This document shows, piece after piece, positions 1 to 7,415 of a stretch of DNA of 37,348 nt. The position numbers were made by a program, and so were the translations under genes. The notes beneath the pieces were generated by a model that was not told the DNA's origin, made no database searches, and saw nothing but the letters and a program-made list of their open reading frames with translations. Source of the stretch: Candidatus Poseidoniaceae archaeon (GTDB taxonomy: Archaea > Thermoplasmatota > Poseidoniia > Poseidoniales > Poseidoniaceae); assembly GCA_024958795.1 (NCBI GenBank), contig JANXHP010000068.1, forward strand, positions 1 to 37,348. Reading direction: 5' to 3'. Numbering within the stretch: position 1 is the first letter of the stretch; each line of letters starts with the position of its first letter.

Positions 1-2
1 AA

Positions 3-278
3 AATTATGCTATTTCTATCACACCTCCATCTGACCACACTTATGTGAACTGGAGAGTTAGTGCTGAGTATGAAAATGGTGATAAGGAAAATTTCCCTCA
101 AGGAGATTGGTTCAAAACATGGTCATCTTGTTGGTTTAATGAAAATACTTGGGGTGGGATAGATTCGAGTGAAGATGGTTGTAAGACCGTTGAAGGTGAG
201 AGTATTCTTCCAGGATTTGTATTACCAACTGTTGTTGGATCTATTGTAATGGCAATCGCTTATACACGACGTGATTAA
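3..278 (+). CDS. C-terminal part of a surface protein with a PGF-type C-terminal anchor (partial)
   Basis: The reading frame is open to the left edge of the window, so only the C-terminus is present; the GTG at 45 listed in the ORF track is internal. The visible part is acidic and rich in Trp and Asn, as in secreted beta-rich domains of this group. It ends with a Pro-Gly-Phe motif, a hydrophobic stretch of about 15 residues and a basic end (YTRRD). That layout (short motif, membrane segment, Arg cluster) matches the PGF-CTERM type of signal that archaeosortase A processes in other archaea. The function of the body of the protein cannot be told from this fragment. Its stop codon overlaps the end of the next gene, on the opposite strand, by 4 bases. 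Confidence 0.7.
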   Translation, partial: NYAISITPPSDHTYVNWRVSAEYENGDKENFPQGDWFKTWSSCWFNENTWGGIDSSEDGCKTVEGESILPGFVLPTVVGSIVMAIAYTRRD

Positions 279-673
279 TTGAAATGTTCAACTAAGCGCT
301 CAACAAAGCGACGTTGTTCATAATCCCAATTTTGCATAATTACAGTAACACTTGTCTTGTCTTTTGATAAAGTTCCTTCAACAAATCCAACTTGAGTTAA
401 ATCACTATCCACTAGGGGCAAGTTATCTCCATTACATTGTATGAGGAGTCCTTTGTCAGTCATAGTTGCACTACCGAAGGAAAATGTAATCTGTTTATCA
501 GATGCCTCAGTCTTGACTTTGCCTGCTTTCAAAAATCGTGCAAGAGCATCTAATAATGAGTTGGCATCCACATCGGATTCTATCGCCCCAGAGCCATAAG
601 CAGAAAGAAATTCTAGCTCTGTTGAATTTTGTTCTATTAGATGGTCCAATCCGCGACCAACTTTTTCCGTCAC
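275..673 (-). CDS. Conserved-looking hypothetical protein, 132 aa
   Basis: I do not recognise a family. I chose the GTG start at 673 because it lies 7 bases after a GAGGTGA ribosome binding site, which itself sits right after the stop of the upstream gene; the 146-residue version in the ORF track would overlap that gene by 32 bases. The product is a soluble mixed alpha/beta protein, with a helical first 45 residues, then several short predicted strands and a charged last helix rich in Arg and Glu. It has no signal peptide or membrane segment. Tight spacing suggests co-transcription with the SAP-domain membrane protein upstream, so a helper role is possible but unproven. Confidence 0.65.
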   Translation of the reverse strand: MTEKVGRGLDHLIEQNSTELEFLSAYGSGAIESDVDANSLLDALARFLKAGKVKTEASDKQITFSFGSATMTDKGLLIQCNGDNLPLVDSDLTQVGFVEGTLSKDKTSVTVIMQNWDYEQRRFVERLVEHFN

Positions 674-683
674 AATAATCACC

Positions 684-2846
684 TCATAATGGACCTTGAA
701 TAAGGTTCCAGCCAATCACTCGTCCATCGCTTGCATCTGCAACTAAAGAAATATGATTTGACCATTGTTCTGAATCCCATTGTCGTGATAAGTCAACTGT
801 ATTTGCACCACTTGAACTATCAACGAAATTATTGATGAATGTGTTTAGACCACTATCTGGAACCAATACCAAATATCCAACTCTTGTCTCTGGATGATAA
901 TCTCCTCCAGTAGTGAAGAATTTATCATTTCCAACTAATTGTGGGAATCGAGTATTATCCATCAATCGGGCTTCCATCATGCTAATATTCAAAGCGCCTG
1001 GGATTGAATTTCGATTGTGAGATACTTCTTCATCATATGCTCCTTTGTCAAGATAATTACAATTTTCTTCATTAGCCTGACCGCTTATTGAAAATTTCAC
1101 CCACCCAGCTGTATTGTCAGTAGCAACCCATGAAACATTCCAAGTCGTTACACCATTTTCTCTTTCATCTATTGCTCGCCAAATGTATCCACCATCGTTC
1201 AACGCTGCTGTTGCACCAGAAACTTCACCTGAAAAATAACCTAAACATTGTATTGATTGCTCTAAATTATATCCTCTAATATTAGATTCATCCGGCATGT
1301 GAATTTCAGATTCTCCCCACTTTACAAGGTCATCACTGTCTGGTTTGAATTCATTTGCTTGTGGGCGATTGTCATAGTTTTTACCCAAATCTAGTAGTTT
1401 TACTCCCCTGGTCATGCTGATACGGTCAAAGGTATGATGGATTTCTAATTCTCCATCTGGTAATACATAATCTCCTAATAATTTCGAGGTTGCAGAACAA
1501 CCTGCACGGTTAGAATCACTTCCTGAAATTACTACATCAACAGTTTGCTTTGCAGCCCATGGAATATCTTCTCCAACCCAAAGAGTCATTGAAGCTGAAC
1601 CAAGACAATATGATTCTAAGTCATGATGTGTTGCTGTTATTTTCCACATCGATTCAGAACCTATTTTTTCAATTCCGATTACCCTCCAATCCCATCCTAG
1701 ATTTGAACCAGTCGCATCATTATCAATCAAATCATTAGCAAATAATTCTTTGACTTCAACTGGTTGTGAAAGTAGAGAGAATCCAGGTGCTATTGTTTCA
1801 AGTCCACCGAACAAAGAACCTATTCCGTATGACATTGCATTTCCTTGGTAAGCAGAATCTAGGGTTAGGCTCCACTGAACTTGATTTGCAACCGAGGATT
1901 GTTCCCTTAATTCTGTCCAACTAGTTGTGGTTAATTCTGAAGAACCACTGGCACTAGCAAATGATTCAGAACAGGCAGTTGAACCAGGTATTGGAGAACG
2001 TAGATGACGTTGAACTGTGAATTTGTCAAAATCAAAAGAATTGGTTGCCTCAACTGCTAGCCAATCTCCACCTTGTCCTCCACGCACTGATACTGCGCCC
2101 AATCTATCCATAGAACTCTGTGAATGAAGTTCACCCCCACCACCATCGGTAATAGAAGTTTGACCCATTCCCAAATATTCAAGACGGATTTTACAAATGT
2201 CATCTTCATTCTCAATGTTATCCAAAACGAGATCTAAGAATCCTTCAGTAGCAATGAATTCCCCTTCAGAAATTGAATATTTCATTTCATCACCATATTT
2301 CAGAGGGTCACCTGTAAACGGGTCAAGTTGGTTATTGATGTACCACCATCCACCTGCTGCCAACATCATTGCAGTCAATAATACAGCAGCAACTTGCGGA
2401 CGTTTGACAATATCAACAAGAGTTGCTGGATTATCACTTAGTTTTGACTTGCGAGGAATTGGTGCTACTGGAACTATTTCTTCTTCCTCGTCTTCATCGA
2501 GAATTACTGCGTCAAGGATTTCACCATCAATGAATTCTTCTTCTAATAATTCTACATCTTCCAATAATGATTCGTCATCCTCAGAATCATCTTCCTTAGG
2601 CGCGGAGTCATCTTCATCTTCCAAAGACATCACAAATTCTTCTTCACTAATTTCTGGTTCTTTTTTCTTAGAAGGTTTTGCTTTAGAGGTCTTCTTTACA
2701 CTCAATCCAACTTCACTTCTATCAAGTCCAAACTCTAGCAATCTATTGACCAAAACACTCTTCTTTCCCGATGTTGCTAAATCATTCAAAACGCATAAGG
2801 CCTTCAATTTGGCAACTGTCAAAGAGGATGTCTCTTCTACCACCAT
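684..2846 (-). CDS. Membrane-anchored protein with N-terminal SAP domain, acidic linker and large external domain
   Basis: From the start used here (720 aa), residues about 8-40 form a SAP-type helix-extension-helix motif (LTVAKLKALCVLNDL, then GKKSVLVNRLLEFG), a fold known for binding DNA or RNA. A Lys/Ser segment and a very acidic linker (residues about 65-125) follow. A single membrane helix lies at about 151-170, and about 550 residues rich in Ser, Trp and Asp with paired Cys lie after it, presumably outside the cell. The topology puts the SAP domain in the cytoplasm, so the protein could link chromosome to envelope; that is inference. I chose ATG 2846 because it has GGAG six bases upstream; ATG 2873 (nine residues longer, after GAAAGGG) is also possible. 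A TATA-like box lies at 2905-2912. Confidence 0.75.
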   Translation of the reverse strand: MVVEETSSLTVAKLKALCVLNDLATSGKKSVLVNRLLEFGLDRSEVGLSVKKTSKAKPSKKKEPEISEEEFVMSLEDEDDSAPKEDDSEDDESLLEDVELLEEEFIDGEILDAVILDEDEEEEIVPVAPIPRKSKLSDNPATLVDIVKRPQVAAVLLTAMMLAAGGWWYINNQLDPFTGDPLKYGDEMKYSISEGEFIATEGFLDLVLDNIENEDDICKIRLEYLGMGQTSITDGGGGELHSQSSMDRLGAVSVRGGQGGDWLAVEATNSFDFDKFTVQRHLRSPIPGSTACSESFASASGSSELTTTSWTELREQSSVANQVQWSLTLDSAYQGNAMSYGIGSLFGGLETIAPGFSLLSQPVEVKELFANDLIDNDATGSNLGWDWRVIGIEKIGSESMWKITATHHDLESYCLGSASMTLWVGEDIPWAAKQTVDVVISGSDSNRAGCSATSKLLGDYVLPDGELEIHHTFDRISMTRGVKLLDLGKNYDNRPQANEFKPDSDDLVKWGESEIHMPDESNIRGYNLEQSIQCLGYFSGEVSGATAALNDGGYIWRAIDERENGVTTWNVSWVATDNTAGWVKFSISGQANEENCNYLDKGAYDEEVSHNRNSIPGALNISMMEARLMDNTRFPQLVGNDKFFTTGGDYHPETRVGYLVLVPDSGLNTFINNFVDSSSGANTVDLSRQWDSEQWSNHISLVADASDGRVIGWNLIQGPL

Positions 2847-2904
2847 AGTGAACTCCAAACCAATGGCGCGCATTAATCCCTTTCAAGTCCTGCGCTTGTT
2901 GGGT

Positions 2905-2912
2905 CAATAAAA
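2905..2912 (-). promoter_or_regulatory. Probable TATA box for the SAP-domain membrane protein
   Basis: The minus strand reads TTTTATTG here, about 60 bases before the chosen start codon and about 36 before the alternative one. An archaeal start site some 25 bases further on would give a short leader carrying the GGAG site. Confidence 0.4.
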
Positions 2913-2974
2913 CGGCCATTAACCAATGATTACAAAATCGTCAAGTTTGATTCAACGAATGTATTTGATGTGCT

Positions 2975-4051
2975 TCACTCTTCATATGCAGAGTATGAAC
3001 CATCTTCTGCCTTAACATATACAGATTGATCGTATGACCCATCAGCTAAGATTTTGAAATAATAACCATTATCGGTTTCTTCATATCTTTCACTGACTGC
3101 TGCTTCAGTCACTTCTTCAACAATTGGTTCACTTTCTACTACTTCTGCAGGTGGTCCACTCGGAGGTCCAGAAGCCGGTGCGCTAGTTGGCCCACTCGGA
3201 GGTCCAGAAGCCGGTGCACTAGTTGGTCCACTTGGTGGCCCACTCGTTGGTCCGCCTGTCGGCCCTTGAGGAGGTGCACCAGCAGGACCTGCCGCAATTT
3301 TATCCTTGGAAATTTCAGACAATACTTTGGATTCTGTCGTTTCATTACCGCCTTCTAACATTGTGCGTACTGTTGCACCATACTTTTGAGCGCCAATAAA
3401 AGCAAAGGCTGAGAGGAATAAGGAACACATACCAAGCACTCCTGCGAATACTTGGTTCGGCCACATTTTTCCGTCAACATTCATATCTGAATTAGCATCT
3501 CCAAGGTTGTCACCATTTGCATTTACATATTGAACTATCATGCAATAATTTGCTGGATCCACATCAAATTCAAATTCATAAGTTCCTCCTGCACTCGGTG
3601 TTGTTTTTGTCACCTTGTAATGATGAGTATGGCCACTACCATTTCTTGCGATTGGAGTATATTCTCCAAGATTACTTTGACAATCATCTGTTTGGATTAG
3701 ATATGCGCCGAGTAAAACACCAGCCTTTGCTGGAGGATTTATTACATCTACAGAAAGAGTAACTGGTACATCTGTAATGTCATCCCCTGGAATCGGTAGA
3801 CCCCAAATATATCCGACATCTTTCTCTGCTGAATTAGTAAAATTATCATAATCAGCTCCAAATGGCATAGGGAATAATGCAAAACCGAACATAATTGCTG
3901 CGATTCCAAGATACATGAATACATTCCAACGTGCCTTTGTTAATGCCGCCTTACGGCCTTCCAATGACATGTCTTCTAGTTGCTCATCCATGTCCTCATC
4001 AACAATAATATCGTTGGTAGGTTCCACCGGTTCATCTTCGGTCATATTCAT
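2975..4051 (-). CDS. Two-helix membrane protein with a Gly/Pro/Ser repeat tail
   Basis: The family is unknown to me. From ATG 4051 (358 aa) the layout is an acidic cytoplasmic N-terminus (residues 1-40), a membrane helix at about 43-64, an external domain of about 130 residues with two Cys (TDDCQ and NYCMI), and a second helix at about 201-225. A cytoplasmic linker with a Gly-Pro-Pro/Ala-Ser repeat (residues about 258-300) and an acidic C-terminus rich in Tyr and Gly follow. The final 30 residues (short aromatic strands around DGSY repeats) look like a small folded module. The ORF track starts at a TTG; two ATGs at 4051 and 4045 are better, and 4051 is used. It is divergent from rimK and may share its AT-rich promoter region. 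Confidence 0.7.
   Translation of the reverse strand: MNMTEDEPVEPTNDIIVDEDMDEQLEDMSLEGRKAALTKARWNVFMYLGIAAIMFGFALFPMPFGADYDNFTNSAEKDVGYIWGLPIPGDDITDVPVTLSVDVINPPAKAGVLLGAYLIQTDDCQSNLGEYTPIARNGSGHTHHYKVTKTTPSAGGTYEFEFDVDPANYCMIVQYVNANGDNLGDANSDMNVDGKMWPNQVFAGVLGMCSLFLSAFAFIGAQKYGATVRTMLEGGNETTESKVLSEISKDKIAAGPAGAPPQGPTGGPTSGPPSGPTSAPASGPPSGPTSAPASGPPSGPPAEVVESEPIVEEVTEAAVSERYEETDNGYYFKILADGSYDQSVYVKAEDGSYSAYEE
3153..3224 (-). repeat. 36-bp tandem repeat inside a coding region (two close copies, more decayed)
   Basis: Two near-identical 36-base units (3153-3188 and 3189-3224) encode a 12-residue Ser-Gly-Pro/Ala repeat; the following 40 bases are a decayed continuation. The unit length is a multiple of three, so copy-number change keeps the frame. 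Confidence 0.8.
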
Positions 4052-4078
4052 CGCCACATTACCCAAGCACTTGAAAGG

Positions 4079-4103
4079 AACGGAATAATTGAATAATATT
4101 GAT
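4079..4103. promoter_or_regulatory. AT-rich divergent promoter region between the membrane protein and rimK
   Basis: The 92 bases between the two start codons hold an AT-rich core (AATAATTGAATAATATTGAT) that could serve as a TATA element in both directions. The distance to either start codon (about 30-45 bases) fits archaeal promoters with short leaders. Confidence 0.4.
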
Positions 4104-4143
4104 AGGCGATGAACTCAATAATGAGAGTGATTCACGAGCGAAT

Positions 4144-5343
4144 ATGGGTCTTCGTGTTGCTGTGCTGTCGCGTGGGCCGCGTTTATACAGTACGAGAAGG
4201 TTGGTTGAGGAAGCAAAAAAACGTGACATTGACGTTGAAGTAGTGGACCCGATGAAGTTCTCTCTTTTTGTTGCTGATGGTGACATTAATGTCACACACA
4301 AAGGTGAGCCATTCATGTTTGATGCAATAATTCCTCGAATTGGTCATTCTATTACCAAGCATGGTGTTGCAGTGTTAAGACAATTAGAACAATTAGATGT
4401 CTGGACTGCAAATACTGGTCAAGGAATATTGCAAAGTCGAGATAAACTACACGCTAGCCAAATACTTGCACGAAACAGAATTCCAATTCCAAGAACAACA
4501 TATGTGAGAGATACACTAGATATTGAGAATGCTGTTGAATCAGTAGGCGGTTTACCAGTCGTAATCAAAGTCACTTCTGGAACACAAGGTCAAGGAGTAT
4601 TCTTACGACATACATTACATGAAGCAACAAATCTAGTTCAAGGATTGCTGATGACTGGACGTTCAATTCTAATTCAAGAATATATTGCAGAATCGCATGG
4701 CAAGGATATCCGAGCCCTTGTTGTTGGCGACAAGGTGGTTGCGAGTATGCGAAGAAAAGCTAGAGGCAGGGAATTTAGAAGTAATTATCACCTTAATGGA
4801 ACTGTAGAAAGTGTTGACCTTCCTGAAGATTTTGCAGAGGTTGCTCGTCGAGCTGCCCGCGTATTAGGCCTACATATCGCTGGAGTGGATCTACTTGAAT
4901 CCGACCAAGGGCCACTGGTATTGGAAGTGAATTCTTCACCTGGACTTGAAGGAATTGAGAAAGCGAGTGGAATAAATGTGGCTGGTGAAATAATTGATTT
5001 TGTCATATCGGAGGCATCATTCTCAGAAGTTGATTTAGACCAATTGATGCGTACAGTTCCTGGGCAAGGCGTACTATCTCTTCAAATTAGAAATCATCCA
5101 AACCTTGTTGGTGAGCGATTAAGTGATCTATTCAAAACAGGTGAAATCGTTCCAGTATTTGCATTATCAAGAGATAATTCTCTGATTTGGAATCCAGATT
5201 CAGAATTGCAGTTACGATATGCTGATATTCTAATTTGCTATGGTGAACTTACTGAACTTCGCTCTTCTCTAAGACAGGCAATAGGTGAAATTCCTAATAA
5301 TTTGACACCTGAAGAACAAGAGTCCAAAATAGGTGTCGAATAA
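4144..5343 (+). CDS. rimK: RimK-family ATP-grasp ligase with C-terminal RCK_C/TrkA_C-like domain
   Basis: RimK-type enzymes use ATP to add amino acids, often glutamate, to a carboxyl end of a protein or cofactor; the substrate here is not known. The ATG at 4144 gives MGLRVAVLSRG, matching the usual RimK start; the 15-residue longer TTG version is unlikely. The ATP-grasp core spans about residues 90-285, with the Gly-rich ATP loop (SGTQGQGVFL) and the metal-binding end (LVLEVNSSPGLEGIE). The last about 90 residues (IRNHPNLVGERLSDLF ... YADILICYGE) resemble the RCK_C/TrkA_C ligand-binding domain of potassium channels and regulators, an addition absent from E. coli RimK. Related archaeal enzymes act in lysine/arginine carrier-protein, F420 or methanopterin glutamylation, so the exact role stays open. 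Confidence 0.85.
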   Translation: MGLRVAVLSRGPRLYSTRRLVEEAKKRDIDVEVVDPMKFSLFVADGDINVTHKGEPFMFDAIIPRIGHSITKHGVAVLRQLEQLDVWTANTGQGILQSRDKLHASQILARNRIPIPRTTYVRDTLDIENAVESVGGLPVVIKVTSGTQGQGVFLRHTLHEATNLVQGLLMTGRSILIQEYIAESHGKDIRALVVGDKVVASMRRKARGREFRSNYHLNGTVESVDLPEDFAEVARRAARVLGLHIAGVDLLESDQGPLVLEVNSSPGLEGIEKASGINVAGEIIDFVISEASFSEVDLDQLMRTVPGQGVLSLQIRNHPNLVGERLSDLFKTGEIVPVFALSRDNSLIWNPDSELQLRYADILICYGELTELRSSLRQAIGEIPNNLTPEEQESKIGVE

Positions 5344-5508
5344 TTACCACTTTCTGCAATATTTTGCAAGCAATTGCCGATGTCTTAATACAGCGTTGCC
5401 AAAATTATCCGTCAAACTGTATAGTGAAATTTGGCGTATACGCGCGGTGGCTTCTTATGATAGGTCACTGTCCTCTTTCATGCTCTTAGGAGCAATTGGG
5501 ATGTACGG

Positions 5509-5520
5509 CCGCTTCGGCGG
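5509..5520 (+). other. CCGC-TTCG-GCGG tetraloop hairpin before or in the start of xerA
   Basis: A perfect 4-bp stem closed by a UUCG tetraloop with a C-G closing pair, a very stable RNA hairpin. It lies between the two candidate xerA starts (5501 and 5558), so it is either in the leader or codes for Arg-Phe-Gly-Gly. Confidence 0.45.
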
Positions 5521-5557
5521 TAGGCGATTAACGCCAAAAAAACGCGGAGGAAGAGAG

Positions 5558-6631
5558 ATGCGGTCACGCAAAGCACTGAAACCAAGCCAACTTAGGCTGG
5601 ATGCTGAATCGTTAAGCCTTCCAAACCGATTAATTCACTTGCAAGACCTTGATTGGGTTAGTTGTTATCAACAACAATTGCGTACTGAAAATAAATCTGA
5701 AAACACTCGCCGAAATTATATGTGTCATCTTAGAAGTTTGATAGAAACTACATTATCTGGAGAAAATGTACTATCACAACAAGATTATGATTCTATGACC
5801 ATAATTGAATTGGCATCAAGAATGGAACCGCTAAATGGCCGAATTGACCGTTGGGTTCATGCTCAAGCCGACCTAAAACCTACAACTTTCAATGCCAAAC
5901 TCGCTGCAGCAAAACATTTGTTGAAGTGGCTTGGACAAATATGGCCAGACCATATTGGAAGAGTAAAGACTGGCAAGAGATTACCTAGAGTCTTATCTCG
6001 AAGTGAATTGTCAATGGTATTAGAAGCCTCACGATTAAGTGAAAATGCTGTGGCTTCATTGGTTGTTGCCATGTTGTTAGATACAGGCCTAAGGGTAAGT
6101 GAGATTTGTAATTTAGATATTAGTGATATCGATTTTGCAGATGGTTCAGCCCGAGTAATTGAAGGAAAGGGCGATAAAGACAGACTCGTATTATTTACAG
6201 ATAGAACATTGGATAGAATCAAAGCTTGGTTACCGATAAGAAATGAAAGGGCTGCTAAAACTGAATTAGCATTCTTACTCAACACTCGCTGTAGAAGATT
6301 GCAACCTCGTGGAGTCCAGAGGCTGATGGACAACTTAGCCATTGAAGCAACTATTCCGAAAGGAAAACTAACACCCCATGTATTGAGACATAACTTTGCT
6401 ACTGGATTACTTGAAAGAGGGGCAGACTTGGTCACCATTCAACGGTTGTTGGGTCATTCCAGTATAGCGACTACTAGGAATTATCTCGACATTTCAGATC
6501 AAACACTGCGCGAAGTTTACCATCGTGCTCAAGCATCTCGCAAAACTATTGAAGAGGAAGCAGCACAACAACAACATGATGTTGAAGAATTAATTGAAAC
6601 AACACCATCTACCAGTGCAATAGGTATTTGA
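5558..6631 (+). CDS. xerA: XerA-type tyrosine recombinase
   Basis: The protein is a site-specific recombinase of the XerC/D family. In archaea XerA resolves chromosome dimers at a dif site; integrases of mobile elements share the fold. All catalytic residues are visible, numbered from ATG 5558: Arg179 (TGLRVSEI), Lys204 (EGKGDKDR), His274 and Arg277 (HVLRHNF), His300 (LLGHSS) and the nucleophile Tyr309 (TTRNYLD). The N-terminal SAM-like core-binding domain covers about residues 30-130. At 357 aa it is slightly longer than most XerA. I chose 5558 because GGAGG lies six bases upstream; ATG 5501 with AGGAG is an alternative that adds an Arg/Gly-rich N-terminus. No phage genes lie nearby, which favours a housekeeping role. 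It ends one base from a small convergent gene. Confidence 0.88.
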   Translation: MRSRKALKPSQLRLDAESLSLPNRLIHLQDLDWVSCYQQQLRTENKSENTRRNYMCHLRSLIETTLSGENVLSQQDYDSMTIIELASRMEPLNGRIDRWVHAQADLKPTTFNAKLAAAKHLLKWLGQIWPDHIGRVKTGKRLPRVLSRSELSMVLEASRLSENAVASLVVAMLLDTGLRVSEICNLDISDIDFADGSARVIEGKGDKDRLVLFTDRTLDRIKAWLPIRNERAAKTELAFLLNTRCRRLQPRGVQRLMDNLAIEATIPKGKLTPHVLRHNFATGLLERGADLVTIQRLLGHSSIATTRNYLDISDQTLREVYHRAQASRKTIEEEAAQQQHDVEELIETTPSTSAIGI

Positions 6632-6632
6632 T

Positions 6633-6815
6633 TCAATTACTCTTTTGTTTCCGCTTAGAAATTGATTCTGGGCCACACCATTCTCTACGTGGAAGGACTT
6701 CTTGGCCCACATGACCAACGATTGGACAATATTTTCCTGACCGACAACGCGAACAGTTTTCCTTTGAAGGTAACTCAACCGTTTTGCGAAGTCTTCCGTA
6801 CTTGCGCCTCGGCAT
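6633..6815 (-). CDS. Small Cys-containing basic protein, possible zinc-binding, 60 aa
   Basis: A 60-residue basic protein with Cys21, Cys24, Cys30, His35 and Cys47, a pattern that could hold one zinc ion (CSRC, then KYC and EWC). It begins with MPRRKYGRLR, a strongly basic tail like those of small nucleic-acid-binding proteins. The start is ATG 6815, and a TATA-like AATAAAC lies about 35 bases upstream on the minus strand. The end falls one base from the xerA stop, so the gene exactly fills the space between xerA and the HhH protein, which supports it being real. An overlapping 62-residue frame (6590-6778) runs into xerA and looks like a shadow. The function is unknown. Confidence 0.55.
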   Translation of the reverse strand: MPRRKYGRLRKTVELPSKENCSRCRSGKYCPIVGHVGQEVLPRREWCGPESISKRKQKSN

Positions 6816-6870
6816 GACTAGAGAACTAAGCCAACCGGCTTTTGTTTATTGTGATGTCAAACCAAGTAAT

Positions 6871-7317
6871 TCAACGGTTTTTCAAACGCTTCATCCAACC
6901 CATTTGGTTTACGCTCTTTGGAACTTTAATCGTTCCACCCTTTCGGACAGTTTCATTGACAACTTCTCTCACTTTACCAGATGTGGATTTCGCAGCCTTA
7001 CTGATTTTCTTAGGAGTTTTCTTTGCAGTTGTTGCTGCTTTCTTAGCCTTAGCAGGTGCCTTCTTAGCAGCAGCCTTAGTCTTAGTAGCGGTTTTCTTAG
7101 CAGCAGTTTTCACCTTAGTTGCAGTTATTGCTGCAGAAATAGCTTTGCTAGCAACCGCTGCGCTCAAGCCTGCTTTTTGTAGAGATGCTGTAGATGATTT
7201 TGCTAACTTGGCAACGCTATCAACCTTGGCAGATACTAATTTTTTTGCAGACGCTGCACTGACATTAGGAAGTGCAGATAATTTACCCGTTTTTGAATCC
7301 GTTCCCTTAGCAGCCAT
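6871..7317 (-). CDS. Helix-hairpin-helix protein with histone-H1-like Lys/Ala tail
   Basis: From ATG 7317 (148 aa; AGGTGA four bases upstream) residues about 10-62 form a helix-hairpin-helix-like domain (ALPNVSAASAKKLV, then VDSVAKLAK and LQKAGLSAAVASKAI), a fold that binds DNA backbones without sequence preference. Residues about 65-115 are a Lys/Ala/Pro/Thr tail (KTAAKKTATKTKAAAKK) typical of eukaryotic H1 tails and bacterial H1-like proteins, followed by a short ordered end (MGWMKRLKNR). This suggests an abundant chromatin or RNA-packing protein in the cytoplasm; that is inference from composition. The ORF track adds 18 residues from an upstream start that I reject. A long frame on the plus strand (6842-7366) is its antisense shadow. 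Confidence 0.78.
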   Translation of the reverse strand: MAAKGTDSKTGKLSALPNVSAASAKKLVSAKVDSVAKLAKSSTASLQKAGLSAAVASKAISAAITATKVKTAAKKTATKTKAAAKKAPAKAKKAATTAKKTPKKISKAAKSTSGKVREVVNETVRKGGTIKVPKSVNQMGWMKRLKNR

Positions 7318-7364
7318 GCACTCACCTATACCTACGGAAAACAGCGCTCCCACTTCAATTCTTT

Positions 7365-7383
7365 GATACAAATAATAATCATC
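7365..7383. promoter_or_regulatory. AT-rich divergent promoter region
   Basis: The sequence ACAAATAATAATC lies midway between the HhH/H1-like gene (minus) and the 310-aa gene (plus), about 50 bases from each start codon. It can serve as a TATA box in either direction. Confidence 0.4.
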
Positions 7384-7415
7384 AACCGTTGAATTGATTG
7401 CCTATAAGCCAGCAC

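Noticed and set aside
2197-2910. 237-aa Ser-rich plus-strand ORF
   Set aside because: It is the antisense of the acidic linker of the SAP-domain membrane protein; GAA/GAT codons read backwards give Ser-rich shadows.
5398-5435. Imperfect inverted repeat GCCAAA...TTTGGC as a dif site
   Set aside because: The arms match over only about six bases with a 26-base spacer, unlike the 11-6-11 layout of dif; kept only as a prompt for a genome-wide search.
5863-6438. 191-aa minus-strand ORF
   Set aside because: It is the antisense of the XerA catalytic domain.
6590-6778. 62-aa minus-strand ORF overlapping the small Cys protein
   Set aside because: It runs 42 bases into xerA and competes with a better frame that ends exactly beside xerA and has a spaced Cys pattern.
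6842-7366. 174-aa hydrophobic Ala/Leu-rich plus-strand ORF
   Set aside because: It is the antisense of the Lys/Ala-rich HhH/H1-like gene, which has the better start, ribosome binding site and domain content.
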